Below, in pieces: positions 8,073-15,977 of a DNA stretch of 64,000 bases (positions are counted from its first letter, which is position 1; each line of letters opens with the position of its first letter). The position numbers and the translations under genes were made by a program. Location of the stretch: the NCBI GenBank assembly GCA_035063765.1, contig JAPSFT010000008.1, forward strand, positions 1 to 64,000, read 5' to 3'. The notes beneath the pieces are model-generated. The model saw nothing but the letters and a program-made list of their open reading frames with translations. It had not been told where the DNA came from and did not search any database. The DNA comes from Deltaproteobacteria bacterium (GTDB taxonomy: Bacteria; Myxococcota_A; UBA9160; PR03).

Positions 8073-9419
8073 ATGAGCGCCCGCCGCCGCCTCGCCCCCT
8101 GGCTCGCGGCCGCCCTCACGAGCGACGCGCTCCGCGACCTGCGCCGCGGCGGCGCCGAGCTGCGCCGCCGCCTGGGCCGCGCCCCGCACCGCGTGCGCTG
8201 GTTCCACCAGGTCGACGACCCCTACTCGCAGCTCGGCGCCCAGGTGCTCGCCCGCTTCGTGGCGCGCTACGAGGTCGAGCTCGCGCCGCGCCTGGTCGGC
8301 CCCCCGCCCGACGACGCCGCCCCCGAGCGCGAGCGGCTGGCCACCTACGCGCGCAAGGACGCCGCCGACGTCGCGCCCGGCTTCGGGCTCGCCTTCCCGC
8401 GCGCCGCGCCGGCGCCCGCCGCGGCGGCGGTCGCGCTCGCCACGCGCGTGCTCGCCGGGGCGCCCCCGGCCGCCTTCGCGGAGCTCGCGCCGCGCGTCGG
8501 CGACGCGCTCTGGCGGGGCGACGACGCCGCGCTCGCCGCGCTCGCGCGCGCGCACCCGCCGGCCGGCGAGGAGGCGGCGCGCGCCGCCGTCGCGGCCGGC
8601 AGCGAGGAGCGCCGGCGCCTCGGTCACTACCTGGGCGGGATGTTCCACTACGGCGGCGAGTGGTACTGGGGCGTCGACCGCCTCGCGCACCTCGAGGAGC
8701 GCCTCACCGGTCTCGGGCTCGCGCGCGACGGCCCGCGCCCGCCGCTCGTCGCGCCGCCCTCGTTCGCGGGCCTGCCCGTGCCCGAGGCGCCCGGCGGCGA
8801 GCCCCTCGTGCTCGACTTCTTCGGCTCGCTGCGCAGCCCCTACACCGCGATCGCGATCGAGCGCGTGCTCGCGCTGCCGCGCCGGCTGCCGGTCGAGATC
8901 GTCCTGCGCCCCGTCCTCCCGATGGTGATGCGCGGGCTCCCCGTGCCGGCCGTGAAGCGCTTCTACATCCTGCTCGACACGCGCCGCGAGGCCGCGCGCG
9001 CCGGCCTGCCCTTCGGCCGCGTCTGCGATCCGGTGGGGCGGCCCGTCGAGCGCGCCTTCAGTCTCTATCCGTGGGCGCGCGAGCGCGGCCGCGCCGGCGA
9101 GCTGCTCGCCTCGTTCACGCGCGCGGCCTTCGCGGAGGGCGTCGACACCGGCAGCGACCCGGGCCTGCGCTTCGTGGTCGAGCGCGCGGGGCTCTCCTGG
9201 CAGGAGGCGCTCGCGCACCTCGACCGCGACACCGGCTGGCGTGACGAGCTCGAGGCGAACCGGCGCGAGCTCTTCGCGCTCGGCCTGTGGGGCGTGCCGA
9301 GCTTCCGCCTGCGCGGCCGCGCGGGCGAGCCCGACTTCGCGACGTGGGGGCAGGACCGGCTCTGGCGGGTCGAGGCGGAGATCCGCGCGCGCTGCGCGGG
9401 TGCCGCTAGATCATCGTGA
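8073..9419 (+). CDS. 2-hydroxychromene-2-carboxylate isomerase / DsbA-family protein with two thioredoxin-like halves
   Basis: A 448-residue protein. The C-terminal half (about 240-440) matches the GSH-dependent HCCA isomerase branch of the DsbA (kappa-GST) family. It starts LDFFGSLRSPYTAIAIER and ends near LWGVPSFRLRG, which contains the family's cis-Pro (GVPSF). The N-terminal half (about 40-200) starts RVRWFHQVDDPYSQLGAQ and looks like a diverged copy of the same fold. CxxC is absent, so it is not a disulfide oxidase. GGGAGGGAC precedes ATG 8073. With the divergent GST it may form a glutathione-dependent detoxification or aromatic-degradation pair. Confidence 0.7.
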   Translation: MSARRRLAPWLAAALTSDALRDLRRGGAELRRRLGRAPHRVRWFHQVDDPYSQLGAQVLARFVARYEVELAPRLVGPPPDDAAPERERLATYARKDAADVAPGFGLAFPRAAPAPAAAAVALATRVLAGAPPAAFAELAPRVGDALWRGDDAALAALARAHPPAGEEAARAAVAAGSEERRRLGHYLGGMFHYGGEWYWGVDRLAHLEERLTGLGLARDGPRPPLVAPPSFAGLPVPEAPGGEPLVLDFFGSLRSPYTAIAIERVLALPRRLPVEIVLRPVLPMVMRGLPVPAVKRFYILLDTRREAARAGLPFGRVCDPVGRPVERAFSLYPWARERGRAGELLASFTRAAFAEGVDTGSDPGLRFVVERAGLSWQEALAHLDRDTGWRDELEANRRELFALGLWGVPSFRLRGRAGEPDFATWGQDRLWRVEAEIRARCAGAARSS

Positions 9420-10167
9420 GGCCGCCGCTCACCGAGAGCGTCTGGCCGGTCACGTAGCCGGCGGCGTCGGAGCACAGGAAGGCCACCGCGGGCGCCACGT
9501 CCTCCGGGCGGCCCAGGCGCCGCATCGGGATGGCGCGCTCGAGGGCCTGGGTGAGGCGCTCGCCGCCAGGGCCCTCACTCGCCATCCCGCGGAAGAGCGG
9601 CGTGTCGGTCGGCCCGGGGCAGACACAGTTCGCGGTAACCCCGTGGCGCACCGCCTCGCGCGCCACCGACTTCGCGAACGCGAGGAGCCCCCCCTTGGCG
9701 GCCGCGTAGATCGTCTCGCCCGAGCTGCCGACCCGCCCCGCGTCGGACGACACGAGGACGATCCGCCCGAAGCCCGCCGCGATCATGCCGGGCAGCACCG
9801 CGCGCGTGACCCGGATCGGGCCGGCGAGGTTGATCTCGAGCACGCGGGCCTGGAAGGGCTCGTCGGTCTCGACGAAGGGCCGCAGGCGGTCCCAGCCGGC
9901 GCACGAGACCAGCACGGTGGGCGGGCCGAGGCGCGCGCACACCTCCTCGACCGCATGTGACACCGAGTCAGTGTCGGTTACGTCCAGCGCGACCCCGATC
10001 CCGCCGAGCGGCTCCGCGACGGCGCCGGCGCGCGCCGGGTCGAGATCGGCGGCCGCGACCGTGCGGCCCTGCGCGGCCAGCACCGCGCACACCGCCGCCC
10101 CGATCGCGCCGGCACCGCCGGTGACGAGCGCGACGCGCGCCGCGGCGCCCTCCGCGGGCCGGCTCAT
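9406..10167 (-). CDS. badH: SDR dehydrogenase, 2-hydroxycyclohexanecarboxyl-CoA dehydrogenase-like (BadH)
   Basis: A 253-residue classical SDR with TGGAGAIG (N-terminal Rossmann motif), a catalytic Ser in LVSSDAG and Tyr-x3-Lys in YAAAKGG. The assignment to BadH rests on context: its ATG overlaps the stop of a BadI-like gene (ATGA at 10164-10167). In Rhodopseudomonas these two act consecutively, BadH oxidising 2-hydroxycyclohexanecarboxyl-CoA to the 2-keto ester that BadI opens to pimelyl-CoA. FabG-like or 3-hydroxyacyl-CoA dehydrogenase activity on other substrates cannot be excluded. It ends convergently with the HCCA-isomerase-like gene, overlapping it by 14 nt. Confidence 0.6.
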   Translation of the reverse strand: MSRPAEGAAARVALVTGGAGAIGAAVCAVLAAQGRTVAAADLDPARAGAVAEPLGGIGVALDVTDTDSVSHAVEEVCARLGPPTVLVSCAGWDRLRPFVETDEPFQARVLEINLAGPIRVTRAVLPGMIAAGFGRIVLVSSDAGRVGSSGETIYAAAKGGLLAFAKSVAREAVRHGVTANCVCPGPTDTPLFRGMASEGPGGERLTQALERAIPMRRLGRPEDVAPAVAFLCSDAAGYVTGQTLSVSGGLTMI

Positions 10168-10961
10168 CGCCGGAACTTCGCGAAGTCCGGCTTGCGCTTC
10201 GCGGCGAAGGCGTCCACGCCCTCGCGCGCCTCCTCGCTCCCGACGAAGAGGTCGAGCCCCGCGAACGAGATCGTGCCGATCCCCGCGATCGACTCGCTGT
10301 CGGCGTTGAAGGAGTGCTTCAGGAAGCGCAGCGCGGTGGGGCTCTTCTCGAGGATCTCGTCGGCCCAGCGGCGCAGCTCGGCGCGCAGCTCGGCCCCGGG
10401 CACGACGGCGTTCACGAGCCCCCACTCGCGCATCGTCGCGGCGTCGTACTGCCGGCACAGGAACCAGACCTCGCGCGCGCGCTTGTCGCCGAGGATGCGC
10501 GCCAGGAAGGCGCTGCCGAAGCCGGCGTCGAAGGAGCCGACGCGCGGGCCCGCCTGCCCGAAGCGGGCGTGCTCCGCCGCGATCGTGAGGTCGCACATCA
10601 CGTGCAGCACGTGCCCGCCGCCGATCGCGAGGCCGTTCACCGCGGCGATCACCGGCTTCGGGCAGTCGCGGATGACCCGGTGCAGCGTCTCGATCTCGAA
10701 GAGGCCCGACTCGGAGGGGCCGTAGTCGCCGGTCTCCTCGCGCTGCTTCTGGTCGCCGCCGACACAGAAGGCGCGCTCGCCGGCGCCGGTCAGCGCCACG
10801 ACGCCGACCCCCGGGTCCGCCCAGGCCGCCTTGAAGCAGCGGATCAGCTCGTCGACCGTGTGGGCGCGGAAGGCGTTGAGCCGCTCGGGGCGGTGGATCT
10901 CGATCACGGCGAGGCCGCGCTCCACCTCGTAGCGGACGTCGGTGAGCTCGGCTGCGTCCAT
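10164..10961 (-). CDS. badI: Enoyl-CoA hydratase family ring-opening hydrolase, 2-ketocyclohexanecarboxyl-CoA hydrolase-like (BadI)
   Basis: A 265-residue crotonase-fold protein. The oxyanion-hole segments are FCVGGDQKQ and AIGGGHVLHVMCDLTIA. The order GGDQ, then FGQAGPRVGSFDAGFGSAFLAR, is the MenB/BadI signature and not that of ordinary enoyl-CoA hydratases. The C-terminus EGVDAFAAKRKPDFAKFRR is also BadI/MenB-like. GGAGGGG lies 6 nt before ATG 10961. There is no menaquinone gene nearby, and the coupled downstream SDR favours BadI, which hydrolytically opens a 2-ketocyclohexane ring to pimelyl-CoA. MenB is the main alternative. Confidence 0.65.
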   Translation of the reverse strand: MDAAELTDVRYEVERGLAVIEIHRPERLNAFRAHTVDELIRCFKAAWADPGVGVVALTGAGERAFCVGGDQKQREETGDYGPSESGLFEIETLHRVIRDCPKPVIAAVNGLAIGGGHVLHVMCDLTIAAEHARFGQAGPRVGSFDAGFGSAFLARILGDKRAREVWFLCRQYDAATMREWGLVNAVVPGAELRAELRRWADEILEKSPTALRFLKHSFNADSESIAGIGTISFAGLDLFVGSEEAREGVDAFAAKRKPDFAKFRR

Positions 10962-11081
10962 TTCGCCCCTCCGTGGCGGGGCAGCGTGGCACCAGCCCCG
11001 GAGGCTGTCAAAGCGCCGCTCGTCGCGGCCGCGCGCGGGTCTAGACTCGCGGCAGGGGGGTGAGGAGCGGAGGCTCGCAGC

Positions 11082-11651
11082 ATGGCGGAGATCCTGGCTC
11101 GCTACTGGTGGGTCGTCCTGATCCGCGGGCTCGTGGCGATCGCGTTCGGCGTCCTCGCGTTCGTGTCGCCCGGCCTCACGATCGCCACCCTGATCCTGCT
11201 CTTCGGCGCCTTCGCGCTCGCCGACGGCATCTTCTCGCTGCTCGCGGCGTGGCAGGGCCGCCGCGTGGACGAGGACTGGTGGCTCGGCGTCCTGCGCGGC
11301 GTCCTCGGCATCGGGATCGGCGTCCTCACCTTCCGCAACCCGGCGCTCACCGCGCTCGCGCTCGTGCTCTACATCGCGGCCTGGGCGCTGGCCGGCGGCA
11401 TCCTCGAGATCGCCACCGCGATCCGCCTGCGCAAGGTGATCGAGGGCGAGTGGCTGCTGGCGCTTGCGGGCGCGGCCTCGATCGCCTTCGCCGGTCTGAT
11501 CCTGTGGGCGCCGGGTGCGGGCGCCCTCGCGATGCTGTGGTGGATCGCCGCCTGGGCGATCGTGGTGGGTGTGCTGCTCGTCGCCGAGTCCTTCCTGCTG
11601 CGCGGGCTCGGTCGGCAGGCGCAGGAGGAACACGCAGCGGCGACGCCCTAG
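11082..11651 (+). CDS. HdeD family (DUF308) six-helix membrane protein
   Basis: A 189-residue integral membrane protein with six predicted transmembrane helices arranged as repeats of the DUF308 unit. Characteristic segments are YWWVVLIRGLVAIAFGV and LGVLRGVLGIGIGVLTF. The soluble C-terminus is short and charged. E. coli HdeD is linked to acid resistance, but most relatives have no tested role. A TAGACT hexamer at 11042-11047 lies in front of a G-rich leader containing GAGGAGCGGAGG. Confidence 0.8.
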   Translation: MAEILARYWWVVLIRGLVAIAFGVLAFVSPGLTIATLILLFGAFALADGIFSLLAAWQGRRVDEDWWLGVLRGVLGIGIGVLTFRNPALTALALVLYIAAWALAGGILEIATAIRLRKVIEGEWLLALAGAASIAFAGLILWAPGAGALAMLWWIAAWAIVVGVLLVAESFLLRGLGRQAQEEHAAATP

Positions 11652-11677
11652 GCAGCGGGCCTTCGACGGGCGGGGTC

Positions 11678-11794
11678 TCACGCACGGAGCCTTCCCGATC
11701 GGACGCGCGCGTCGCGTACCGGATCTCGACCGGCAGCAGGGAGGCGATCGGGATCTCGACGTCGAGGCTCGTCGTCGGTCTCGTCGGGTTCCAT
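11678..11794 (-). pseudogene. Possible frameshifted remnant downstream of the methyltransferase-tail ORF
   Basis: GGAGGAGCCACG precedes ATG 11794. After about nine codons with typical third-position GC, the coding pattern shifts by one base into a frame reading LDVEIPIASLLPVEIRYATR. This looks like a short conserved gene start disrupted by a frameshift. I recognise no family. Confidence 0.25.
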
Positions 11795-11864
11795 CGTGGC
11801 TCCTCCGGGCAGGCTGCTGGCGAGGGTACCGATCCGGCCCGCGGGCGACGACGGCGAACGGCCG

Positions 11865-12227
11865 TCAACGCTCGACCTCCACGAAGCGCAACGACTCGAT
11901 CCCGCGGTCGTCCACCACCTGGACCGCCACCTTCGGGTCCGGCTTCGCCGCGAAGGGCAGCGACACCGTGCCGCGATCGGCCTCCATGCGCGCCTCGTCG
12001 AGCTCCGCGCGCAGGCTCTTCGCGAGCCGCGCCCAGCCTTCGCCTTCGCCCGCCATCGGGAAGAACACCTGGCGCGGGAACAGGCTGCGGTCGTCGTCGT
12101 CGGGACGAGCAGCCACATCGAGTGCGCCGCCGCTCTGGATCTCGCCGGTCTTGGTGTCGTAGCAGTCGAAGCGGCGCGACGAGGTCGGCCGGGGCGGCGG
12201 GCACGCATCCGATCTCGTGAAGATCAT
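11865..12227 (-). pseudogene. Truncated C-terminal tail of a site-specific DNA methyltransferase (type III-like)
   Basis: A 120-residue ORF whose residues about 20-120 (CYDTKTGEIQSGG, DDRSLFPRQVFFPMAGE, GWARLAKSLRAELDE, KVAVQVVDDRGIESLR) resemble the extreme C-terminus of adenine-specific methyltransferases found with type III-like restriction enzymes. I judge this from memory of the family. No FxGxG or DPPY methyltransferase motif is present, and the upstream side is replaced by unrelated sequence, so it is probably a decayed fragment. It sits beside another possible remnant and an HNH endonuclease gene. Confidence 0.45.
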
Positions 12228-12229
12228 GG

Positions 12230-12275
12230 TTGACTTTCGTATTTCGTTCGCCTACGATCCGGACACTCCGTCCGG
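12230..12275 (+). promoter_or_regulatory. Sigma-70-type promoter with inverted repeat at the start site (HNH gene)
   Basis: TTGACT (12230-12235), a 17-bp spacer and TACGAT (12253-12258) make the best housekeeping-type promoter in the window. It overlaps the start of the methyltransferase-tail ORF on the other strand. CCGGAC (12259-12264) and GTCCGG (12270-12275) form a 6-bp inverted repeat around the expected transcription start, a possible operator. Confidence 0.6.
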
Positions 12276-12290
12276 TCCCGGTAAGAGCCC

Positions 12291-14126
12291 ATGGATGACC
12301 GTCCCCTCATGGACGAGGATCCCTCGCTCGGCCTCGCCGTGCCGGCTCCGCCTTCTCCCGCGGCGGCGCGGGCGGAGCCCGCGCTCGCCCGGCTCGCGGC
12401 GGCGGCTGGCCCGCTGCGGCGGGTGCTGGCCGCGATCGCGGCGCGGCTGCTCGACACGCGCGCCTGGGAGCCGCTCTGCTACGCGCGCCTCGGCGACTAC
12501 GCGCGCGAGCGCGCCGGCCGCTCGGCGCGCCAGCTCCAGGACCTGGCGCGCACGCATCGCGCGCTGGCCGGGCTGCCGCGGCTCGAGCGGGCGCTGGTCG
12601 CGAACGAGCTGCCGTGGAGCAAGGTCCGGCTGCTCGCGCGGGTCGCGGCACCGGGGGACGAGGCGGCCTGGATCGCGCGGGCGCGGGCGCTGCCGATCCG
12701 GCGGCTCGAGGAGCAGGTGGCGGCGCACGATCCGCGCGGCGCGGCCGGCGGCGGGGACGACCCGGGCGGCGCGGTGCCGCTCGCGCGCGTCACCGTCCAC
12801 TGCTCGCCGGCCGTGCGCGCGCGCTGGCTCGAGGCGCGGGAGATGGCCGAGCGCGTCGCGGGCCAGCGCCTGCGCGCTGCGGAGGCGCTCGAGTGGGTGG
12901 CCGCGGAGGTGTGGTCGGAGCTGGCCGCACCGCCCTCGCCGGCCGCCCCGGAGGAGCCGGCGGCCGGCGAGCCGCACGACCTCGTGCGGGCCGACGCGGA
13001 GGCCGCCGTCGCCGCCTCCGCCGCGGGCGAGGCGGAAGCGCTGGCCGGAAGCCCGCGCGCTCCTGCGGCCGCCCTGCGCGCCGCGGTGGCCGCGCTCGCC
13101 ACCGGCCTCGGCGAGGCCGATCCCTTCGAGCTGGACCGGCGCCTGCGCCGGGCCGTGCAGCTCGAGCAGACCCTCGACGCAGCGATCGCGCCGCTCCTGC
13201 GCGTCGTGACCTCGGCCGACTACGAATGGGAGCGCGCCTGGCAGCCTCTCGCGAGCTACGCCGCCGAGCAGCTCGGGATGTCGGCCAGCAAGGCGCGCGC
13301 GCTGCTGCGCATCGAGCGTGCCGGCGACGTCTGCCCGGAGCTGCGCGCGGCCTTCCGCAGCGGCCGGCTCTCGTGGGCGAAGGCGCAGTGCCTGCTCCCC
13401 CTGCTCCTCCTCGACCTGGACGGCGAATGGCGCCCGCACTGGGTGGCGTGGGCCGAGCGCGTGACCGTGCGCCGGCTCGAGATGGACGTCGAGCGCGCAC
13501 TTCTGCTGCGCGCGGGGCATCACTTCGCCTGGCAGCTCTGCAAGTTCCATCCCGAGCGGACCCGGGATGCGATCCCGGCGGGCGAGCAGCAGCTGTGTGC
13601 GCCCGACCTCGACCTCGAGGCCAGCGAGCGGCTCCGCTGGCGGCTGCCGCGCGACGTGGCCCTCCTCTTCGGGGCCGTGCGCGAGACGCTGCGGGCCCGG
13701 CTCGAGCGCGAGCGGGGCCGCCCGGTGTTCGACGGCGAGGTCTTCGGCGTGCTGCTCGGCCGCGCGCTGGCCGCCTGGAGCCTGCGCGAGCCCGCCGCCC
13801 CCCGGCTCGACCCCGTGATCGAGCGCGACGGCTGGCGCTGCGCCGTGCCGGGCTGCTCGTCGCGGCGCAACCTGCACGATCACCACGTCCGGTTCCGCTC
13901 GGCCGGCGGCTCCCACGCGCCGGAGAACCGCATCACCCTCTGCGCCTTCCACCACCAGCGCTGCCTGCACGCGCGCCGCATGCGGGTCCGGGGCCGGGCG
14001 CCCGGCCATCTCGTCTTCGAGCTCGGCGTGCGGCCCGGCGCCCCGCCGCTCGCCCGCTATCGCTCGGGAGACGTGGCGGTTCCGCCCGGCGAGCCAGGCC
14101 CGGGCGCTCGCACCGCGTGGGCCTGA
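12291..14126 (+). CDS. HNH endonuclease domain protein (DUF222-like N-terminus)
   Basis: A 611-residue protein. A long Ala/Arg-rich helical N-terminal region (about 20-480) contains two similar blocks: LARTHRALAGLPRLERALVA with LPWSKVRLLARV, and ALLRIERAGD with LSWAKAQCLLPLL. The C-terminus carries an HNH nuclease domain (about 510-570), with CAVPGCSSRRNLHDHHVRF (zinc cysteines and the HH catalytic pair) and ENRITLCAFHHQRCLH. Such proteins are often multicopy in high-GC genomes, sometimes as mobile or domesticated selfish genes. Biological role unknown. Confidence 0.8.
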   Translation: MDDRPLMDEDPSLGLAVPAPPSPAAARAEPALARLAAAAGPLRRVLAAIAARLLDTRAWEPLCYARLGDYARERAGRSARQLQDLARTHRALAGLPRLERALVANELPWSKVRLLARVAAPGDEAAWIARARALPIRRLEEQVAAHDPRGAAGGGDDPGGAVPLARVTVHCSPAVRARWLEAREMAERVAGQRLRAAEALEWVAAEVWSELAAPPSPAAPEEPAAGEPHDLVRADAEAAVAASAAGEAEALAGSPRAPAAALRAAVAALATGLGEADPFELDRRLRRAVQLEQTLDAAIAPLLRVVTSADYEWERAWQPLASYAAEQLGMSASKARALLRIERAGDVCPELRAAFRSGRLSWAKAQCLLPLLLLDLDGEWRPHWVAWAERVTVRRLEMDVERALLLRAGHHFAWQLCKFHPERTRDAIPAGEQQLCAPDLDLEASERLRWRLPRDVALLFGAVRETLRARLERERGRPVFDGEVFGVLLGRALAAWSLREPAAPRLDPVIERDGWRCAVPGCSSRRNLHDHHVRFRSAGGSHAPENRITLCAFHHQRCLHARRMRVRGRAPGHLVFELGVRPGAPPLARYRSGDVAVPPGEPGPGARTAWA

Positions 14127-14151
14127 CGCCGCCGGCGCCGGGCCCTGCCGC

Positions 14152-15342
14152 TCAGCCCTTCACCAGCTCGAGCACGGCGTCGAGCGAGCCGAAGAGCTCG
14201 TCCTCGGGGATGTCGAGCGCCGGGAAGAGGCGCAGGACGGTGCCCGCCGTGACGTTGACGAGGACGCCGCGCTCGAGGGCACGGAGCGGGAGGGTCGCGG
14301 CGGCGTCGGCGTCGCGCAGGTCGAGGCCGAGGAGGAGGCCGCGGCCGCGCGCGTTCGCGGCCCGCTCCGGATGGGCCTGCGCGAAGGCGTGCAGGCGCGC
14401 GAGCGTGCGCGCGCCGAGCTCGGCCGCGCGCTCGACGAGGCGCTCCTCCTCGATCACACGCAGGACCGTGTCGCCCGCCGCGCAGGCGAGGGGGTTGCCG
14501 GCGTAGGTGCCGCCGTGGTCGCCGAGCGCGACGGTCTTGGCGACCTCCTCGCTGCACACGAAGGCCGCCAGCGGAAAGCCGCCGCCCAGCCCCTTGCCGA
14601 GCGTGATCACGTCGGGGATCACGGCGTCGTGCTCGAGCGCCAGCCAGCGTCCCGTGCGGCCGATGCCCGTCTGGATCTCGTCGAGGATCAGGAGCGCGCC
14701 GGCCGCGCGGGTGAGCTCGCGCAGGCCGGCCAGGTAGCCGGGCGGCGCCGGGTGGACGCCGCCCTCGCCCTGCACCGGCTCGACCACGAAGGCGGCGGTG
14801 CCCTCGTCGATCGCGCGGCGTGCGGCGTCGAGGTCGCCGAAGGGCGTGAAGCAGCCTTCGGCGAGGATCGGCTGGTAGCGGGTGCGGTGCTTCTCCTGGC
14901 CGATGATCGCGAGCGCGCCGATCGTGCGGCCGTGGAAGCTCCCGAGCGTCGAGACGAACTTGCTGCGTCCCGTCGCGCGGTGCGCGAGCTTGAGCGCGCC
15001 GTCCATCGCCTCGGCGCCCGAGCTCACGAAGAAGGCGCGCGTGATCCCGGCCGGGGCGTGGCCGAGGAGCCGCTCGGCGAGGTCGAGCTGGGGGAGCGTG
15101 TAGAAGAGGTTCGTGGTCTGCATCAGGCGCCCGGCCTGCGCCGCGATCGTGCGGACCAGCGCCGGGTGCGAGTGCCCGATCGCGACCACGCCCCAGCCGC
15201 CGGTCAGGTCCACGTACTCGCGGCCGGCGACGTCGCGCACCCGCGAGCCGTGGCCCTCGACGAGGGCCACCGGCAGGCGCTTCACGACCGGCAGGAAGAC
15301 GCGCGCCTCGCGCGCGACGACGTCGTCGAAGGAGCCCGGCAT
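14152..15342 (-). CDS. Class III PLP aminotransferase (acetylornithine/ornithine aminotransferase-like)
   Basis: A 396-residue fold-type I PLP enzyme. It shows SSGAEAMDGALKLA (phosphate-binding loop), FHGRT, EPVQGEGG, LILDEIQTGIGRTG (cofactor Asp) and ITLGKGLGGGFP with the Schiff-base lysine. Length and motifs match the acetylornithine/succinylornithine/4-aminobutyrate aminotransferase group. Substrate choice cannot be read from sequence, and no other arginine biosynthesis gene is adjacent. ATG 15342 gives the standard length. The frame is open further upstream, but that region is low-complexity. It diverges from the molybdate operon. Confidence 0.8.
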   Translation of the reverse strand: MPGSFDDVVAREARVFLPVVKRLPVALVEGHGSRVRDVAGREYVDLTGGWGVVAIGHSHPALVRTIAAQAGRLMQTTNLFYTLPQLDLAERLLGHAPAGITRAFFVSSGAEAMDGALKLAHRATGRSKFVSTLGSFHGRTIGALAIIGQEKHRTRYQPILAEGCFTPFGDLDAARRAIDEGTAAFVVEPVQGEGGVHPAPPGYLAGLRELTRAAGALLILDEIQTGIGRTGRWLALEHDAVIPDVITLGKGLGGGFPLAAFVCSEEVAKTVALGDHGGTYAGNPLACAAGDTVLRVIEEERLVERAAELGARTLARLHAFAQAHPERAANARGRGLLLGLDLRDADAAATLPLRALERGVLVNVTAGTVLRLFPALDIPEDELFGSLDAVLELVKG

Positions 15343-15435
15343 CGGGCGCAGGGTCCGGGGTGGTGCGGGCGCCGTCAAGCGGGGCCGGCCGCCCGGGCCG
15401 CCGGCCGGGTGGGCGGCCCGGGTCCGGCCGTTTGG

Positions 15436-15496
15436 ATCCATCGACAGCATAGATATCCATTGACTATTCACGTAACGGCTGGCTAGGCTCCCGGCG
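15436..15496 (+). promoter_or_regulatory. Promoter/operator region of the molybdate operon
   Basis: TTGACT (15460-15465), an 18-bp spacer and TAGGCT (15484-15489) end 6 nt before GTG 15496, so the transcript is probably leaderless. The near-identical 10-mers ATCCATCGAC (15436-15445) and ATCCATTGAC (15455-15464) form a direct repeat with a 19-bp period, the second overlapping the -35. This suits a ribbon-helix-helix protein such as the one encoded by the first gene. Confidence 0.5.
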
Positions 15497-15759
15497 TGGT
15501 GCGGCCCCAGATCACCCTGCGCCTGTCCCGCGAGGAGCTCGGCCGGCTCGACGCCGCGGCCGCGCGCCTGCACCTCGAGCGCGCCGCGCTGATCCGCGCC
15601 GCCGCGCTCGGCGCGGCGGAGCTCGTGCTCGAGGCGGCCCGCCCGCTGGTGCTCGCCGTCGAGCCGAGCGCGCTCCTGCGGCGGGCCGCCGAGCAGCTCG
15701 CGGCAGGCACGCCGGCCGCGCCCGAGCACGGGCGCGCCGCCGGCCGGAGGAAGCGATGA
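15496..15759 (+). CDS. Ribbon-helix-helix (CopG-like) DNA-binding protein at the head of the mod operon
   Basis: An 87-residue protein. Residues 4-40 (QITLRLSREELGRLDAAAAR, followed by the second helix) fit the ribbon-helix-helix fold: a short beta strand with alternating polar residues, then two helices. The C-terminal part is Ala/Leu-rich with a basic tail (RRKR). GTG 15496 has no Shine-Dalgarno and lies 6 nt after a -10-like TAGGCT. The stop overlaps the start of the Mop-domain gene (ATGA at 15756), so the two are made together. I infer that it represses the molybdate operon, possibly with the Mop protein as sensor. Confidence 0.65.
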   Translation: MVRPQITLRLSREELGRLDAAAARLHLERAALIRAAALGAAELVLEAARPLVLAVEPSALLRRAAEQLAAGTPAAPEHGRAAGRRKR

Positions 15760-15977
15760 GCGAGGTCCGGATCAGCGCCCGCAACCGGCTGCCCGGGACG
15801 GTCGTGCGGGTGAAGCTCGGCGACGTGGTGGCGCAGGTGACGATCCGGGTGGGCCGCCACCTCGTGGACGCCGTCATCACCCGCGACAGCGCCGAGGAGA
15901 TGGGGCTCCGCAAGGGCGACCGGGTGGCGGCGCTCGTGAAGTCGACCGAGGTCATGGTGTTCCGGGAGGACGCCTGA
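15756..15977 (+). CDS. Molybdenum-pterin/molybdate binding protein (Mop/TOBE domain, molbindin-like)
   Basis: A 73-residue protein made of a single Mop (TOBE) domain: ISARNRLPGTVVRVKLGDV, then the ITRDSAEEMGLRKGDRV segment and VKSTEVMVF. Molbindins assemble into hexamers that bind molybdate or tungstate at subunit interfaces. The gene overlaps the RHH gene (ATGA) and the ModA gene (TGATG). It may store oxyanion or provide the sensor half of a two-piece regulator. ModE joins an HTH and Mop domains in one chain. Confidence 0.85.
   Translation: MSEVRISARNRLPGTVVRVKLGDVVAQVTIRVGRHLVDAVITRDSAEEMGLRKGDRVAALVKSTEVMVFREDA

Noticed and set aside
15449-15467. ModE-type box upstream of the mod operon (ATAG...CTAT)
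   Set aside because: Only 4-bp arms match loosely, and no ModE gene is present. The direct repeat with RHH-like spacing explains the site better.
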